DNA of 64,000 nt from Chytridium lagenaria (GCA_025449115.1 JAHLKC010000177.1:1-64000); one strand, 5' to 3'; shown: positions 44,898-56,553, counted from the first letter of the stretch. Translations and numbers: made by a program. The notes: generated from the letters alone by a model not told the origin.

Positions 44898-45757
44898 TTC
44901 TCCCTTTTCATGGACATGTTTTAGTGAAGGTGGTTTACTCCATCCTGTTCCTTATATGCTTCCATTTTGCACTCTTTATAATTTCTTCTTTTTCTTTGTA
45001 GCATAGACTTTCCTCCAACCCGCGCCCATGTTCTCCGTCTTTACCCGCATTCTTCTCTATTGTTTTTTCTAAAGACGAAATACATTTCAATGTTCATCTC
45101 TCCCTAACGCAATGGCTGGCCTATGGCTTGCGACTTCAACAATTTCGAAATTCTAAACGCCGACACATAATTTTGAAAGCCGCAATCGCGTACACCTGAG
45201 TTCCGCTCTGGGCAACAATCAAAAAAGTTATTCATCGCTGTGAAGAACTGGAGGTCGCAAGTCTTCATCAAGAGGCATACGTATCGAAAAAAGCCGGTTG
45301 AGGAGTTTTAAAGCTTGTTGCTCTTTGTTGAGCCGTTTAAGTTGGGAAGACCTTGGGAGACACTTGATTGTAGTGGCAAAGTATTAGTACCTCTTGAAAC
45401 TGTTGTTGGTCGACGTTCCATCGACACTCGACTATACACCGACGTTCGTGGTGAGTAGTACTATCATGGCTGTTTTGTTATGTTTGTTGGGTCCTGGAGG
45501 CATAACCAATGTTAGATGGGATATGCATGATGGCTCAGAAAATGCCCCCCGTTGCGTTGCAATTTAGTTGCTTCCAGTGGTGAAGCATCAGCCTCGGTGG
45601 AAGCTGCCATATACCTTGAATTCCTAGTCAAGCCATGCCAAACACGACTCTACAAAGAAGCGACCTTGTCTATCATACACAAACAACCGTTTAAGGAGTC
45701 TAACATTCCCCTCCCTTGCCATCCCAGAAAAAGAAGCACACATCTTCGCCATCCACC
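44898..45757. other. Intergenic region
   Basis: T-rich 3' flank of VMA6 followed by unassigned sequence up to the HutD start. A frame beginning at 45552 overlaps the next gene and is not a separate gene. Nothing else recognised. Confidence 0.4.
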
Positions 45758-47996
45758 ATGTCCTTCACTCGAGCATCGCCAAGACAATCCCCCCAATTCG
45801 CCCCAACCAAAGATGGGCTCCCGCCTCTCCCCAGCCTCACCTCTCTCGACCGAATTCTCACCGAAATCCCCAACCCAGAACCAGGCGAAGCCGCCGAATC
45901 CGCTCGCAACTCAATCGTCGACATTCCCCCCCAAACTCACCGTCATCACCAAATCCTCATACCGTCGCATGCCCTGGAAAAACGGGTTAGGCGTGACCAA
46001 GAAATCGCCATTCACCCACCTAAAGCCGATTATCACAAGGGATGAATTCTTTTGGAGTTCTCGTTATCCGAAATCAAGGGATTCTTGTTCTTTGAGTTTG
46101 TTCCCGGGTATGATATTGCTTTGACTTTGTTGGCCTGAGGATGGGGCTTCGTTGATGATGAGAGGGAATATGACGGCTCCCGCTGTGTTGCATCATAATG
46201 ATCAGAATTTGTCGGTGCCTATTCGACCGTTGGTGCCTTACACTTATGGTGGAGAGACACCGACTTCGTGTAAAGTGAGAACACCGCCTATCAGACACTT
46301 AAGCTTTATGGCCAACAGGCAGCGCTTCAGGTAAGACCCACAACATCTATATTTAGAGCGTTAAAAAAAAAAAAAGTTTCTGTAAACATTGCTTTCACAT
46401 TCTAAACGCTATTAAAAAAAGGTTTCTGTAAACTTGGAATCGATCTGCCCCCACGGTTTAAGCGACGACGGTATCTTGCGATGGAGACGGTGACGCCAAC
46501 ACCCCCCATCCCATCACCCCACATGTCCACCCATCCATCCACGGTCTCCACGAATCTCAGAAACCCAAAACCGGTCCCTCGAATCCCGATTCAACCAGCG
46601 AAGGAAGCACAGCGACGGTTTCATAAACTCTCTGGCCAAAGTCGGGTTTCACCCACCCGTAAAATCCTCTTGGCGCCCTTCACCATCGTGTATGTCGTGT
46701 CGGGAACGATTCAGGTTGCGGTGGACGGGGGGAGTGATTCGGTGACGGTGGCGGCTGGGGAGACGCTTGTGTGGGAACGACATGCGGAAGCGGCACCCAC
46801 GGATTTCGCCATGACTCCTATCACTTCCAAGAAGAAGAAGGTGGATGTGGATTTATCGGTTCCTTCCAACAACAATTTAGAAGGTGATTAAAAAAAATTC
46901 ACCCAGCTTTTCCTTAACCCGTTCCCCAAAACAGACAACGTGGACGCTATCATCGTCGTCATCCAAATCCACATGAAACCCCGTATGGAACGGAACAGCA
47001 GCTCCCTCGAAACCGGCATGACAACTCCAACCTCCCTCCCTCCCTTCCCTCTCAACCGTCCCCCCGGGGTCGCGCCGGTTCCCATCATCATCTACGACGA
47101 CCAACCTCTTTGGAATCTCCCACGTGAAATGGATTCTCAGCTCTCTCTTGACGGGTCCATGAGCACCAGTAACGCTCTGGGAGTCAAGTACTGGGAATCG
47201 GCGAAACATTATCGACCACCTGTATTTAGCGCGAGGTATCAGAATGAGAGTGAGGTGCCGCCACCGATTGTGAGGGATGTCTTGTGGTTGAGGAGTTTCC
47301 GGTTGGGAAGATTTCGACGGCTTATATCAATATGGTGAAGCAGGGGTTGAGTGAGTGGATGAGGATTCCGGTGATTATTGCGAGGGGAATGAAGGAGGGG
47401 TAAGGAGTTTGGTAGCTTTCTTTTACGTTAATATTTTGAAACTTACTCCACTGTCTTATTTATTCATTTAAACGCGTATTTATCGTCTCTAGACCAGTCG
47501 TAAGTATCTTTTTAGTAAATGTATGTTTGTAGCTCCTTCAACTCACATATTTTTTTCCCATAACAGGTCGGCATCACCGCGGTAGTCCACGGCAACGAAC
47601 TCAACGGCGTCCCCTGCATCCACCGCGTCATCACCGACATAGACGTCACCGTCTCAACGGTACAGTGGTCGCAGTCCCCTGTGTCAACGTTTCCGGCTAC
47701 CTCCGGTTCTCCCGTGAATTCTCTGACGGCAAAGACCTTAACCGAGTGTTCCCAGGTTCAGAAACCGGCACCGCATCTCAAGTGTATGCGCACTGCTTTT
47801 TAACCAAGATTGTGAATTGTTTTGATTATTTGATTGATTTGCATACGGCGAGTTTTGGGAGGGTCAATAGTTATTATGTGAGGAGTGATTTGAATGATGC
47901 GGTTTCGGCAACGTTGGCAAAGTTGCAGCAGCCACAGATTATTTTGCATAATAGTGGACAGGATGGTGGGTACCTTGCCTTTGTTTGTTTGTTTGC

Positions 47997-48088
<92 letters not shown>

Positions 48089-48841
48089 GAGACGTTTCTT
48101 TGTTTCTTTGTCTTTTTTTTTTTTAATTGAGACGCGGTCGGGATGCCCAGAAACGTCCTCGTCATTTCCTGGAATGCTGGCCTTGTGCCCTGTTATTAAG
48201 TTGTCAAACGCGCAGGTACCCTACGATCCGCCGCCTCCTCCCGCGGCATCAAAGCCATCACGGTTGAAATCGGCAACCCCCAGCTCTTCCAAAACCAATA
48301 CGTCAATGGGTCCTACCTCGGTGTCATGCGAATCCCTCGCCTACCTCAACATGTTCTCCAACAACCACACACCCACGACTTTCCCGGGTGATGAAGATCC
48401 CGCTTTATTTGAAGCCACCGATGAAACGTCTGATTCCAGTACATCGAGTAATGCCACTCATGCGGTGTTTCCGCCACCACCCAATACGATTATATGTAGT
48501 AAAGGGTTTTGGATTTATACAAAGACGGGGGGCGTGTTGGAGGTTTATCCGGCTGTGATACGGTGGTGAGGAAGGGGGATTTGATTGCGAGGATTAAGAA
48601 TATTTTTGGGAATATTGTGGATGAGATTTATTGTCCGTCGCATGGAGTGGTGAGTTTGCTTCTTTTTTTTTGTCTGTTTCGGCGTGAGGTTTTCGGGGTT
48701 GCTCATTAAACTCTCCTTTTTTTTTTTTTGTGATGTAGACTATTGGAAGGGAGTTCAAACCCTGTTGCTATGGCTGGAGACCGTGTGCTTCATCTCGGTA
48801 TCATCAAGAAGGAGAATGAGGTTTTGCCTAAAAGAGGCTAA
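45758..48841 (+). CDS. Apparent HutD/Ves - succinylglutamate desuccinylase/aspartoacylase fusion
   Basis: The first part (45758 to about 46990) matches the HutD/Ves cupin-like family: YRRMPWKNGLGVT, EIAIHPPKADYHKDEFFW, LSEIKGFLFFEFVPGYD, LMMRGNMTAPAVLHHNDQNL, VYVVSGTIQVAVDGG, and after an intron (46884-46933) DNVDAIIVVIQIHMKP. The same open frame (46940-47338) continues into the second part: GVKYWESAKHYRPPVFSARY, then VVEEFPVGKISTAYINMVKQ, VVGITAVVHGNELNGVP (zinc H-x2-E), DGKDLNRVFPG, YLIDLHTASFGRVNSYYVRS (third ligand His), GIKAITVEIGNP (catalytic Glu) and GDRVLHLGIIKKENEVLPKR. That is an M14-fold amidohydrolase of the AstE/AspA group. One intron (47964-48215) contains an 87-T run. Frame changes are frequent in the HutD half (about 45930, 46000, 46036, 46060, 46140). 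Two separate genes cannot be fully excluded: a Met near 47129 could start the hydrolase. Confidence 0.8.
47998..48084. repeat. 87-base T homopolymer in an intron
   Basis: An uninterrupted run of 87 T lies in the intron between HNSGQDG and TLRSAAS of the hydrolase. A second T run of 12 lies just downstream, at 48113-48124. Exact length is unreliable in any assembly. Confidence 0.9.
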
Positions 48842-49110
48842 AGAGAATTACTGATTTACTTTTTTATATTCCTGGCCTCTTTTTTACTCCGTTTTTTTTT
48901 CAACTTTTGTTTTTTTCCTGGTTGGGTTATTTTACTCTCCATTTTTTTTTTTTTTACCGTTTGTTTCTTTAGGATGTAAGGTGTTTTTGTGGGATAACAT
49001 TCCAGTTCTGCCTCTTTTCTTTTTCCTACTTTTGTTCACCGATGAGGACGTTGGCTTCTGGGGTTTGTCTGTTTTGATGGGTCAAAAACATCAAAGAAAA
49101 TATAGAAAAT

Positions 49111-49467
49111 CTGCTCCTTGACGTCCCAATGCCATTATAAGCCTATCGTAATCAAACACTATATTATAATATAAACAACTTTAACACGAATGCGTTACTA
49201 CTGATGGAAGCCTTTCTTATTCCCATTTAATCTGTACTGAATGAGTATGCCGATGAGAGCCAAGACTCCGCATGTGGCCGCGAGATCCTGCCTCTTTGAC
49301 GTCCCAATATCCTTACTAAGCCTATTACAATAAGGCACTATTTATGTTATAATATCAACAACGTCAAACACGGATTCGTTATTACTGATGGAACCCTTTC
49401 TTATTCCCATTAAACCTGTACTGAATGAGTATACCGATGAGAGCAAGACTCCGCATGTGGCCGCGAG
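49111..49467. repeat. Tandem duplication (about 178 bp) of the 3' exon of the DUF4203 gene
   Basis: Units at about 49111-49285 and 49288-49467 share TTGACGTCCCAAT, TTCTTATTCCCATT, TGTACTGAATGAGTAT and GACTCCGCATGTGGCCGCGA in the same order. The unit covers the last coding block and 3' flank of the minus-strand membrane-protein gene. Coding identity is higher than flank identity, and the outer copy keeps the open frame ATCGVLALIGILIQYR. Confidence 0.9.
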
Positions 49468-50361
49468 AGCGATAACGCGAGGAGTGAGTCTAAACCATCC
49501 GTTAACAAAAGATCTCAAAAACCCAACAACTCCAAAACAACCCAACTTACACATAATCATAATCATTCAAAGACCCGTGTAACTCAAAAAATTCCCACTC
49601 GCTTCAATAAAACCCAACTCTCGCATAAACAATCCACGCCAAACACAATCCTGGAAAAATACAAAAGTCAACAATGTCAACACAAGGGGGATACTTACAA
49701 ATACCCTCCAGTCCACACTCGTCGCTATGATCACCACATGTTTTTCTAACCAAAACGCGGCTGCCACGCATATCGCGATGCAGATCAGGAAGAAGATGGC
49801 GCGACCCATCCTGATTTCTATGAGTCCGTTTGTCCGCCATCCGAGTATGAAAAGAGCGAGGAAGAATCCACCAACAGCGCCAATGGCGGAAAAACGCTGA
49901 GGCGGCGTAGACATAGAAGAAGACCGCCAGCTTTATATGGGGGTTATTAAAGGGTGATTTAGGAGAGCGCAGTACCTAAAGCTCCTATCCCTAATGAACC
50001 AAAGAGAATGACGTATTCTCTTGATGGGTATCCTTGGGGTTTTGGTTCGACGTTAGAGAGGAGGATGTAGCCCAAACATCCGCCTACTAATAAACCAGCG
50101 AGGAAGATGGTGGGGTTTGTAGAATCTGTACCCGACCAGCAGGAAGAACTGATAAACAATTAGAGCCTGCGGGATTTTTGCCCATGATAATAAATACCCC
50201 GCCAATGAAATAGCAATGACACCGAGAAGACCTTGACCGCCTGTTAGGTTGTAAGGCGTAGGGTCTGGGATGTAAGGGAGTGCGGAGATGTCAGGGAATG
50301 TCGTGTTGATTGTCGGAAGGGATGGCAGGTCAGGGAGGCCTGGAAGATTTGGGAGAGACAT
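49382..50361 (-). CDS. Multi-pass membrane protein with DUF4203 (TM7S3/TM198-like) domain
   Basis: On the minus strand the protein starts MSLPNLPGLPDLPSLPTINT, a Pro-rich lumenal segment, then GGQGLLGVIAISLAGYLLSW, FLAGLLVGGCLGYILLS, SREYVILFGSLGIGALGTAL, FSAIGAVGGFFLALFILGW, AIFFLICIAICVAAAFWLEK and VSIPLVLTLLTFVFF. The pattern of small-residue-rich helices with 'GG..G' turns fits the TM7S3/TM198-like family, about seven helices. Exons are joined by short introns near 50150, 49930 and 49490-49690. The last exon ends NGNKKGFHQ when one base is added near 49457, matching the duplicated copy downstream, which needs no change. Function of the family is poorly known. Confidence 0.72.
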
Positions 50362-50856
50362 GTATTCGTGCTGGTTTCTTGATACGAATACGATGCAATG
50401 TGTGGATGGATGTTGCTTTAATACCAAGGTTCGTTAATGCGGGTAGGTTGGTTTGTTATGTATGTGACAATTCCTGCTGTCAATCACAATAAACAAATCC
50501 GTCCCCATGAATGGATGGATGTAGCCGCCACATACTTTAGACGGCACCAGGTGATGTAGCTCCATGCGAAGGTTCAACTGTAAAAGGGAACGGACATAAA
50601 TACGCACATAATTTATTTGGATAGAAACAGGTTTGAAATAAATAGAAACATCTTGCCATGGGTTTGACCACACGGGTTTAAGGATGGAATCACTTCATAG
50701 AAACAAAAATTCAAGGAAGCAGATAAATAGGTGGGGTAGCTCACAACAAACATACAGAGAAATAAGTTAAATAAATAAAGGGTACTTATAGGCGATGCAC
50801 ATATCAACAAACGTAACCAAAAACACTCAAAACTCTACAATCTATCCAACGAATCC
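50362..50856. other. Intergenic region
   Basis: Lies upstream of the DUF4203 gene and downstream of the calpain gene. AT-rich with short tetranucleotide repeats (TGGATGG at 50403-50412 and 50510-50520). No gene recognised. Confidence 0.4.
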
Positions 50857-53287
50857 TCATATCTCACCCTTCAACCTCACGCTCCCTCCAACAAGCTCCC
50901 CCTCCCTCCCCTCCCGTCCCTTCACCCCCCAAATCAACCTCCCAAGTCCGTCCCTTCCGATCCCCACCCATATAATCCTCAACCTTAAACACCACACACC
51001 CAAAAACCGATCCCCAACCCCATACCGATTCCACACCTCCACCCTCACAATGCCACTCTCTCGATGTCTGATCGCCCACATAAATGATGCCCTGAACGTC
51101 GGGTTCAACGTTGACCGCTGAACACCCGTGCGCTGCGTTGATGTCGGACGCGACGAGGCGTCAAAGACATGAATGATGCAGTAAGGGTCTGCACCGGGTC
51201 CCCAGATTTTTTGACGGACGAGGTTCACGCAGTTGACGATTTCTAAACGTAACACGCCGATCGGGAATGGTTTTAGACGAGAAATGGGTGGAGGTCTTTT
51301 GTAATGGAGTAAAGGTTGCGGTCCGATGAAAGCGTTTGAAAACGGATCAAAAAATCGGTTTCGATGTTTGGGAGAATGTCGTCGGGATAACTACGTAACG
51401 TCCTGCAGCAAGGTGAGCCCTTCCAAGAACTTCGCGGGCGTTCATGTAAGTAACCATGTGGGCGACTTCATATGTGGAGGTGTGGACGCGGTAAGTACGG
51501 TTTTCTTCTACATGGAGAATAGCAAAGCCGATAGAATGGTATGATGATTTCTGAGGCTCGCGTTGCATGAGACTGATGAGGATGATGGTGGATATTGGAA
51601 GGTGGAGAAGGAATTGGGGGTTATCGGGGAAAGTTGGGGTGGTTGATGCAACCACCAGCGGTATTGGTGGGGATTGACCAAGAAGAGGCGTATTGTCGGG
51701 AAGTCGTCCGTGTGAGTATGGGAAGAAGAGGAGATGTCGCAAAGTTACGACATATCGTGAGGGTTGTAAAGAATCGGAGAAAGTCCTTTGTAAATTATTA
51801 GTCGGGCAAAGCAACTGAAATACCTCGAAACTCATAAAAAATCCTCCCTCGTCCTCAAAGTTGAGTTTTAATCTCTTCATCTCCTTCCTCGTCACCAACT
51901 GCCACTCTTCACTCCAGTCACTCCAAGCTCCCGTAAACGCACCCGCCATCTGCCCATCCCCGTCCCAGGTGTATGCCACGGGTTTCTTAATTGCACAAGT
52001 TGTATAGATCGACGTCGTAAATTGACATTCGGATCCTCACACTCACAACCTGGGTGATGGCGTAACTATGTCCAAAAATAAGACCTAAAGGTTAATGTCT
52101 TTCTTTAACAGTTCATACCTGAGTCATTCGGCATCCCCATGGAACTCGGATTTGAGGTTGCATCGTGCAACTCATGAGCGCGCCTGTGATCATTGCTTTT
52201 TTCATAAGCGAGAATAAAGGTGGAGGAGCAGTATTGGTGGTAGGGTCTCCGCTGAACTCTTCAATAACTTCTGGAGATCGGAGATGGAGGACTTCTGGGA
52301 CGTTTCCTATTACCTCATTAGCTGTGACATAATATTGAGTAGCTCACCGCTGAGATCGACGTAAGCGCCGTTTGGAGAACCTTGTCTCGAGAGATTTATA
52401 GCAACCTTTGAGTTTCGCGTAGGCTTTCTCGAGCAGGGAGACCCAGAATTCGTTTGGGTCTGTGTCGACGGAATTACACGGTTAATACACAAATCCTGTT
52501 ACAAAAAAGAAAACATATAACCTCGCGATCTTGCATACAAAAGATTGCCGTCTGGAGTGCATGGAAGATAATCGTCGATAACTACCTCCACCCACTCACC
52601 AAATCGGTTGAACCTGAACCGAAAGATGCCTTAAATTTGGAAAGCGTTGTTAGATGGGCGGTTTGCAACACGGACCCCTTTTTAAAAACAATGTAGCAGA
52701 GATTGTATACCTGGGTGCAAGTCAGGGCTCCGATGATAATCTCTGTAATAATTCCCCCTTTTCTTTCCATCGCGGTCATTACCCAGTCCTGATCTGATAC
52801 ACTTGGAAGCACACGATCAATAAGAGTAGGATGTATCGTGAGCGCCGCAACAGCCGACACAATCCAACAGTCCCCGAGTTCACCCTAAAAAATAAGTCTC
52901 TTAACGTACAAAGAAAATACCTTGATAATGTTCGCTGACGGCATCATGTTAGCGAATAGCGATGGTTCAGGGGCTAACTCGCTTGCTCGAATCCAAACTA
53001 TATTAGATTGCGGCGTAGTTGGGGATGTCGTCGATACGAGAGTGGCGTTGGAGGTTCGTCTGCTTGCAAGCGACATTGTGGACGAGGAGTTTGTTAGAGA
53101 GCGGAGAATGTTGCTGCGGACTGTGGCCGAATGATGCGGGAGGTTTGAGGATGAGGATGACGGGATGATGACTGAGGGTGGAGACAGGAAGATGGATGAG
53201 TCGTTTGGTGGGAATGTCTATTATGTTGTTTAGAATGCAATATGGTTTAAAATACCTCGTCGATAAATCTTGTTCTTGATCTTGCAT
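50857..53287 (-). CDS. Calpain-type cysteine protease with C-terminal C2-like domain
   Basis: Minus-strand exons give the calpain catalytic core with its full triad: [20 protein letters not shown] (Cys codon 52867-52869), GHSYAITQV (His near 52068) and VQLRNPW (Asn near 51982). Between them are [32 protein letters not shown] and [18 protein letters not shown]. After the core come [20 protein letters not shown] and [16 protein letters not shown], the normal end of the protease domain, then a beta-rich middle, and [20 protein letters not shown] with [17 protein letters not shown], a C2-type beta sandwich. An N-terminal block with [16 protein letters not shown] precedes the core. At least seven short introns; frame changes occur near 52140, 52380 and 51640. 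The start at 53287 is provisional, as a further 5' exon may exist. Confidence 0.88.
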
Positions 53288-53525
53288 GATGCACGAACAG
53301 ACTCTTGTAGTCTAGCGATAAAGTAAACGGAAGGTTAGTCAGCGACTTGAAGACGCTCATGTTGGGGCTCAAGACGATGCTTTACCTTGGTTGTGGAGCT
53401 GGTGCATGTTCCTCTACTTGGCCTCCGACTAAAAAGGCAAGTCCGCAGAATTGGTTTCCCGAATTTTCCCTCAATACCAGAACTTAAAGGGGAGTCAGTC
53501 CTCTCTCCGCCTATCCACCTCTAGT

Positions 53526-53760
53526 CTTTTACCTCCGTTACATGCATGGAGATAGCGGGTATGACCAGAAAGTGCAAAACATCAATGACCATAGCTACTT
53601 GAAACTTGCGATCGCGTCGCAGCATGTTCTCCCTATCAGTGATAGCCCGCGCGCGTCCTAACTGTGAAAAAACGGTCAACTTTCCGTATAAGTTGTTAAA
53701 GGAGTCGGGGTATGATAATTGGGAATACGCGAGGCAACTGTTGGCATATACGTCAGGCAT
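53526..53760 (+). pseudogene. Glycosyltransferase fragment, Caps_synth/GT32 family
   Basis: Plus-strand sequence YLRYMHGDSGYDQKVQNIND, HSYLKLAIASQHVL, PYKLLKESGYDNWEYARQLL matches, in order, the C-terminal half of copy 5 of the array (from about 33736 to 33940). A frame change separates the two main blocks near 53650-53670 and the sequence stops at a TGA (53777-53779). No anchor, IPKRIWTFWDG block or acidic motif lies upstream within reach. It is a decayed or partially copied member of the family, lying just upstream of the calpain gene on the other strand. Confidence 0.85.
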
Positions 53761-54633
53761 GGGATTACTACTATCATGAAGTGGTGAGGGATTGAAGGTA
53801 AAGGACGGAAAGTAAATAAAACACATATCTGCATGGTATTTATTAATATCCTTCCCGGATATGATACATACTGAAACAACAGCAGGCCAATATCACACAC
53901 CAGACCAGATCAGCCTAGTACATACTACGTATGGACAATAAGGGCAGTAGGAGCAGCAGTTTATCATTTGGGAGTGAAATTTGCAATGAACGCGGATAAT
54001 CTCCTGCAGGGCGTTGTTTGCCACAACATATATTGCTGCTTTCATCTGAAATTGGATTTGGTGGTACAAACGGTTCGTCGCAGTGCGATATCGCACTCAT
54101 CGTCGCAGTGAATATCGCACTCCAAACAGTGCATATGATTGGATGAAGGCACGGGATGTGTACGGTTTATTAATAAAATAAAATATAAAATTATAATTAT
54201 TTAGGGTGAGACAGACAATTTCTACACTGTCCAGTATCCAAGGCCATGGTATATGGCGAGATTCCAAGGCAATTGGCGACAACACTTAGAGAAAATAGAG
54301 AAAATAATATGAGTGAGGGTGCGATAATGCGTTTGCGATGGTCAACGTTACACATTTTGGGCTACTAATAAAATCCAATTTTGCGTGAAAACAGCAATAT
54401 AGACTCGCCAAAAAAGAAAGAAAAAAAGAGGGTGCCACAAGTTGGTCCACCCAAAATAATACGTCAAGGGGGAAATATTAGTTTGTGTAACGACGGCCTT
54501 CTTTTGAGAAAAGCGAAAGACGGACGGACGGACGACGGCGACGACGGCGAGACGGACCATCATCAGATTCAAGCCCACACCACCAGACACCAAGCAAACA
54601 CCTACAATATCATTACTCGAAATCCTCACATCC
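53761..54633. other. Intergenic region with a palindrome and direct repeats
   Basis: No gene seen. A 16-bp perfect palindrome and a neighbouring direct repeat lie at 54076-54121. An AT-rich patch follows at 54160-54200. The part after 54390 is probably the 5' region of the Mid2-like gene. Confidence 0.45.
54076..54121. repeat. Palindrome AGTGCGATATCGCACT and related direct repeat
   Basis: AGTGCGATATCGCACT at 54082-54097 is a perfect 16-bp palindrome. The surrounding CGTCGCAGTGCGATATCGCA (54076 on) recurs immediately as CGTCGCAGTGAATATCGCA (from 54101), differing by a short substitution. The arrangement looks like a binding site with a second, imperfect copy, but no factor is known. Confidence 0.6.
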
Positions 54634-55751
54634 ATGAGGATCCTTTCACTATTTGGTGGCATGTGTCTGCTCTTGGCACAACACCACTATGGTCTCTGCT
54701 GATCAAATGCATGTATTGGAGAGACGGCAGGGTACACTTATTGGACCCACAACAGGAGGAGGTGGAGGGGTCCCACTACAACATCGTCTGTCACTACAGT
54801 TCCTACTTCGTCTGTCACAACCACTTCAGAGGTCCCTCCATCTCCATCTCCATCTCCGTCACCAGTCCTTCACCCACACAACCCGTTGGTCCGAGTGACA
54901 CAACCAGCGCTTCTCCCACGGAAGGGAGCCCAACATCCGAAAGCTCAGTAAGTTTTGCGCTTTGGGCAAACCTCTCTGCTCGTTTTTTTATGTATGATGA
55001 GCATCAACATTAACCCACTATTTTTTGTCTATAGACCAGCGCTCCTCCCACCTCAACCACCGACGGATCAACCACCACCACCTCTCGCACCCCCTCCCAG
55101 TCTAGTACACCCAGCCCCAATAATGAAGGCGGTCTCAGTCGAGACTATATCATCATCATGTGTATCGTCATCGTCTCCGTTATCGGTATCGCTGTCGCAG
55201 TCTACATTTTCCGTAAATGGCTTCTCCCCACCTCCAACGATTTCAAGCGTCGTCGTCTAGGACTTGATGGAACAGTTCGTCGACCCTCTGGCGCACCCGG
55301 CCACGATGACGATTGGAGCCCTACCGCACCCATTGGAGCTCCCGCTTCATCCGTGGGTGCACCAATGAACGATTACTCAAATGACGCTTCCGCCGTCATG
55401 GGCACGGGTAGATCGTCTCCTGATCGCCACATGCTCCGTGAACACATCAACTCCTCCTCCCCACTCCCAGGCGGTCCAACAGCCCAAGATCTCGCCCAGC
55501 AGCAACCCACCCTCCCCGATCTCTCAAACCCCAATGGATCCGTGGTATCTTCACAGACGCATTACGATCCTTACGCCATGTATCATCCTTATGCTGCTCA
55601 ACAGGGTTACCCGCAGCAGGCATACCAGCCGCAGCCGCAGCCGGGTTATCCAATGCAGTGGGGTGGGGCACCGGTTCCTACGACCACAGGTGGGATGTAC
55701 CCGCCTCAACAGCCGCAGCCGCAGCAGTGGGTGCAATCTGGTCATCAGTAG
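54634..55751 (+). CDS. Mid2/Skg6-like single-pass surface protein with mucin-type ectodomain
   Basis: The start MRILSLFGGMCLLLAQHH is a signal peptide, followed after a frame change (about 54695) by a Thr/Ser/Pro-rich ectodomain (SVTTVPTSSVTTTSEVPPSP). An intron at 54948-55034 leads to TSAPPTSTTDGSTTTTSRTP, then the membrane segment YIIIMCIVIVSVIGIAVAVY and a basic stop-transfer (RKWLLPTSNDFKRRR). This layout and the 'FRKW.L.PSN.FKRR' junction are typical of fungal Mid2-like wall sensors. The cytosolic tail of about 160 residues is Pro/Gln-rich, with YPQQAYQPQPQPGYP-type repeats. Likely O-glycosylated and linked to cell-wall or surface sensing, by analogy. A further frame change lies near 54780. 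Confidence 0.75.
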
Positions 55752-56295
55752 ACTCGCATGTTCCTTTTTTTGTTTCTCTCTATTCGCCGTTGTCTAGAAA
55801 CTGGTGTCGTTTACGGCGGTGATTTTTTTTTTTTCATTTTAAGAAAATCTTCTATACGTTTTTCTTGGTTGTTTTTTTTTTTAAGTATTTTTGTGGTCCT
55901 GTTGTTTTATTTACAGTGTTTATAAACGATCTCTGCCCTTAATAGCGATCTCTTTTGTTAATCACTTATTTACCTCTATCTCTGTTTATTATTGTGAACC
56001 TCACCTTTTCCCCACGTTCTCTTCACCATAAATCTTGCCTCCTTACACATTAAGAAACTTCTTTACAACTCACAGACACACCATACCACCCATCGTCGCA
56101 AAAAGTATAGTCTGATTAGGCATTTGTTATCCTTGCTCGTATTCGCGTTTTTCCTTTGACTCTTCTATGTGGATCCCCTTTCTTCTTTTTGAAAACGGAA
56201 TTTAGGCCGAATTAAACAATCTTAAAAAGGTGTAGCACATCACATTTTCTTTCTGGGCTTATATACCTTAACAAGTGAATCACCATGAGAGCATA
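55752..56295. other. Convergent 3' flank, T-rich
   Basis: T-rich 3' region of the Mid2-like gene with T runs at 55826-55834 and 55873-55882. No gene recognised. Confidence 0.4.
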
Positions 56296-56553
56296 CTAAC
56301 CCCCATCAGAATCCCACACTATCATCGTGTCTCGGTTTAAGTTCAGCAACTTTATAAAAACCACACCAACAAAAGAAACCAACGCCATAAATACAAAACC
56401 AAAAACAAAGAGTGCAAAAAGAATAATGTCTAAGATATGATGCGCAGCAAAAACCAAACTGGGAACTGCATATAGAAGGAGAAGGTGCAGTTTTTTTTTG
56501 GGGGGGAGGAACGCGGATGCGGGGTAAGAATCATGCATGGAGGATGACGACAA
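56296..56553 (-). CDS. Possible small two-helix membrane protein
   Basis: A minus-strand frame of 85 residues: a Ser-rich start, KKKLHLLLLYAVPSLVF, then two hydrophobic segments (IILFALFVFGFVFMALVSFV and GVVFIKLLNL), ending DTMIVWDSDGG. No family recognised. It overlaps a T10G6 tract (56490-56507), where the frame may be unreliable. It could be a real small gene, or AT-rich 3' flank of UBL3 that happens to code for hydrophobic residues. Listed at low confidence. Confidence 0.25.
   Translation of the reverse strand: MSSSSMHDSYPASAFLPPKKKLHLLLLYAVPSLVFAAHHILDIILFALFVFGFVFMALVSFVGVVFIKLLNLNRDTMIVWDSDGG

Noticed and set aside
45552..46124. Separate gene starting upstream of the HutD domain
   Set aside because: Its only recognisable block (YRRMPWKNGLGVT) belongs to the HutD reading once frames are joined; the rest has no match to any family I know.
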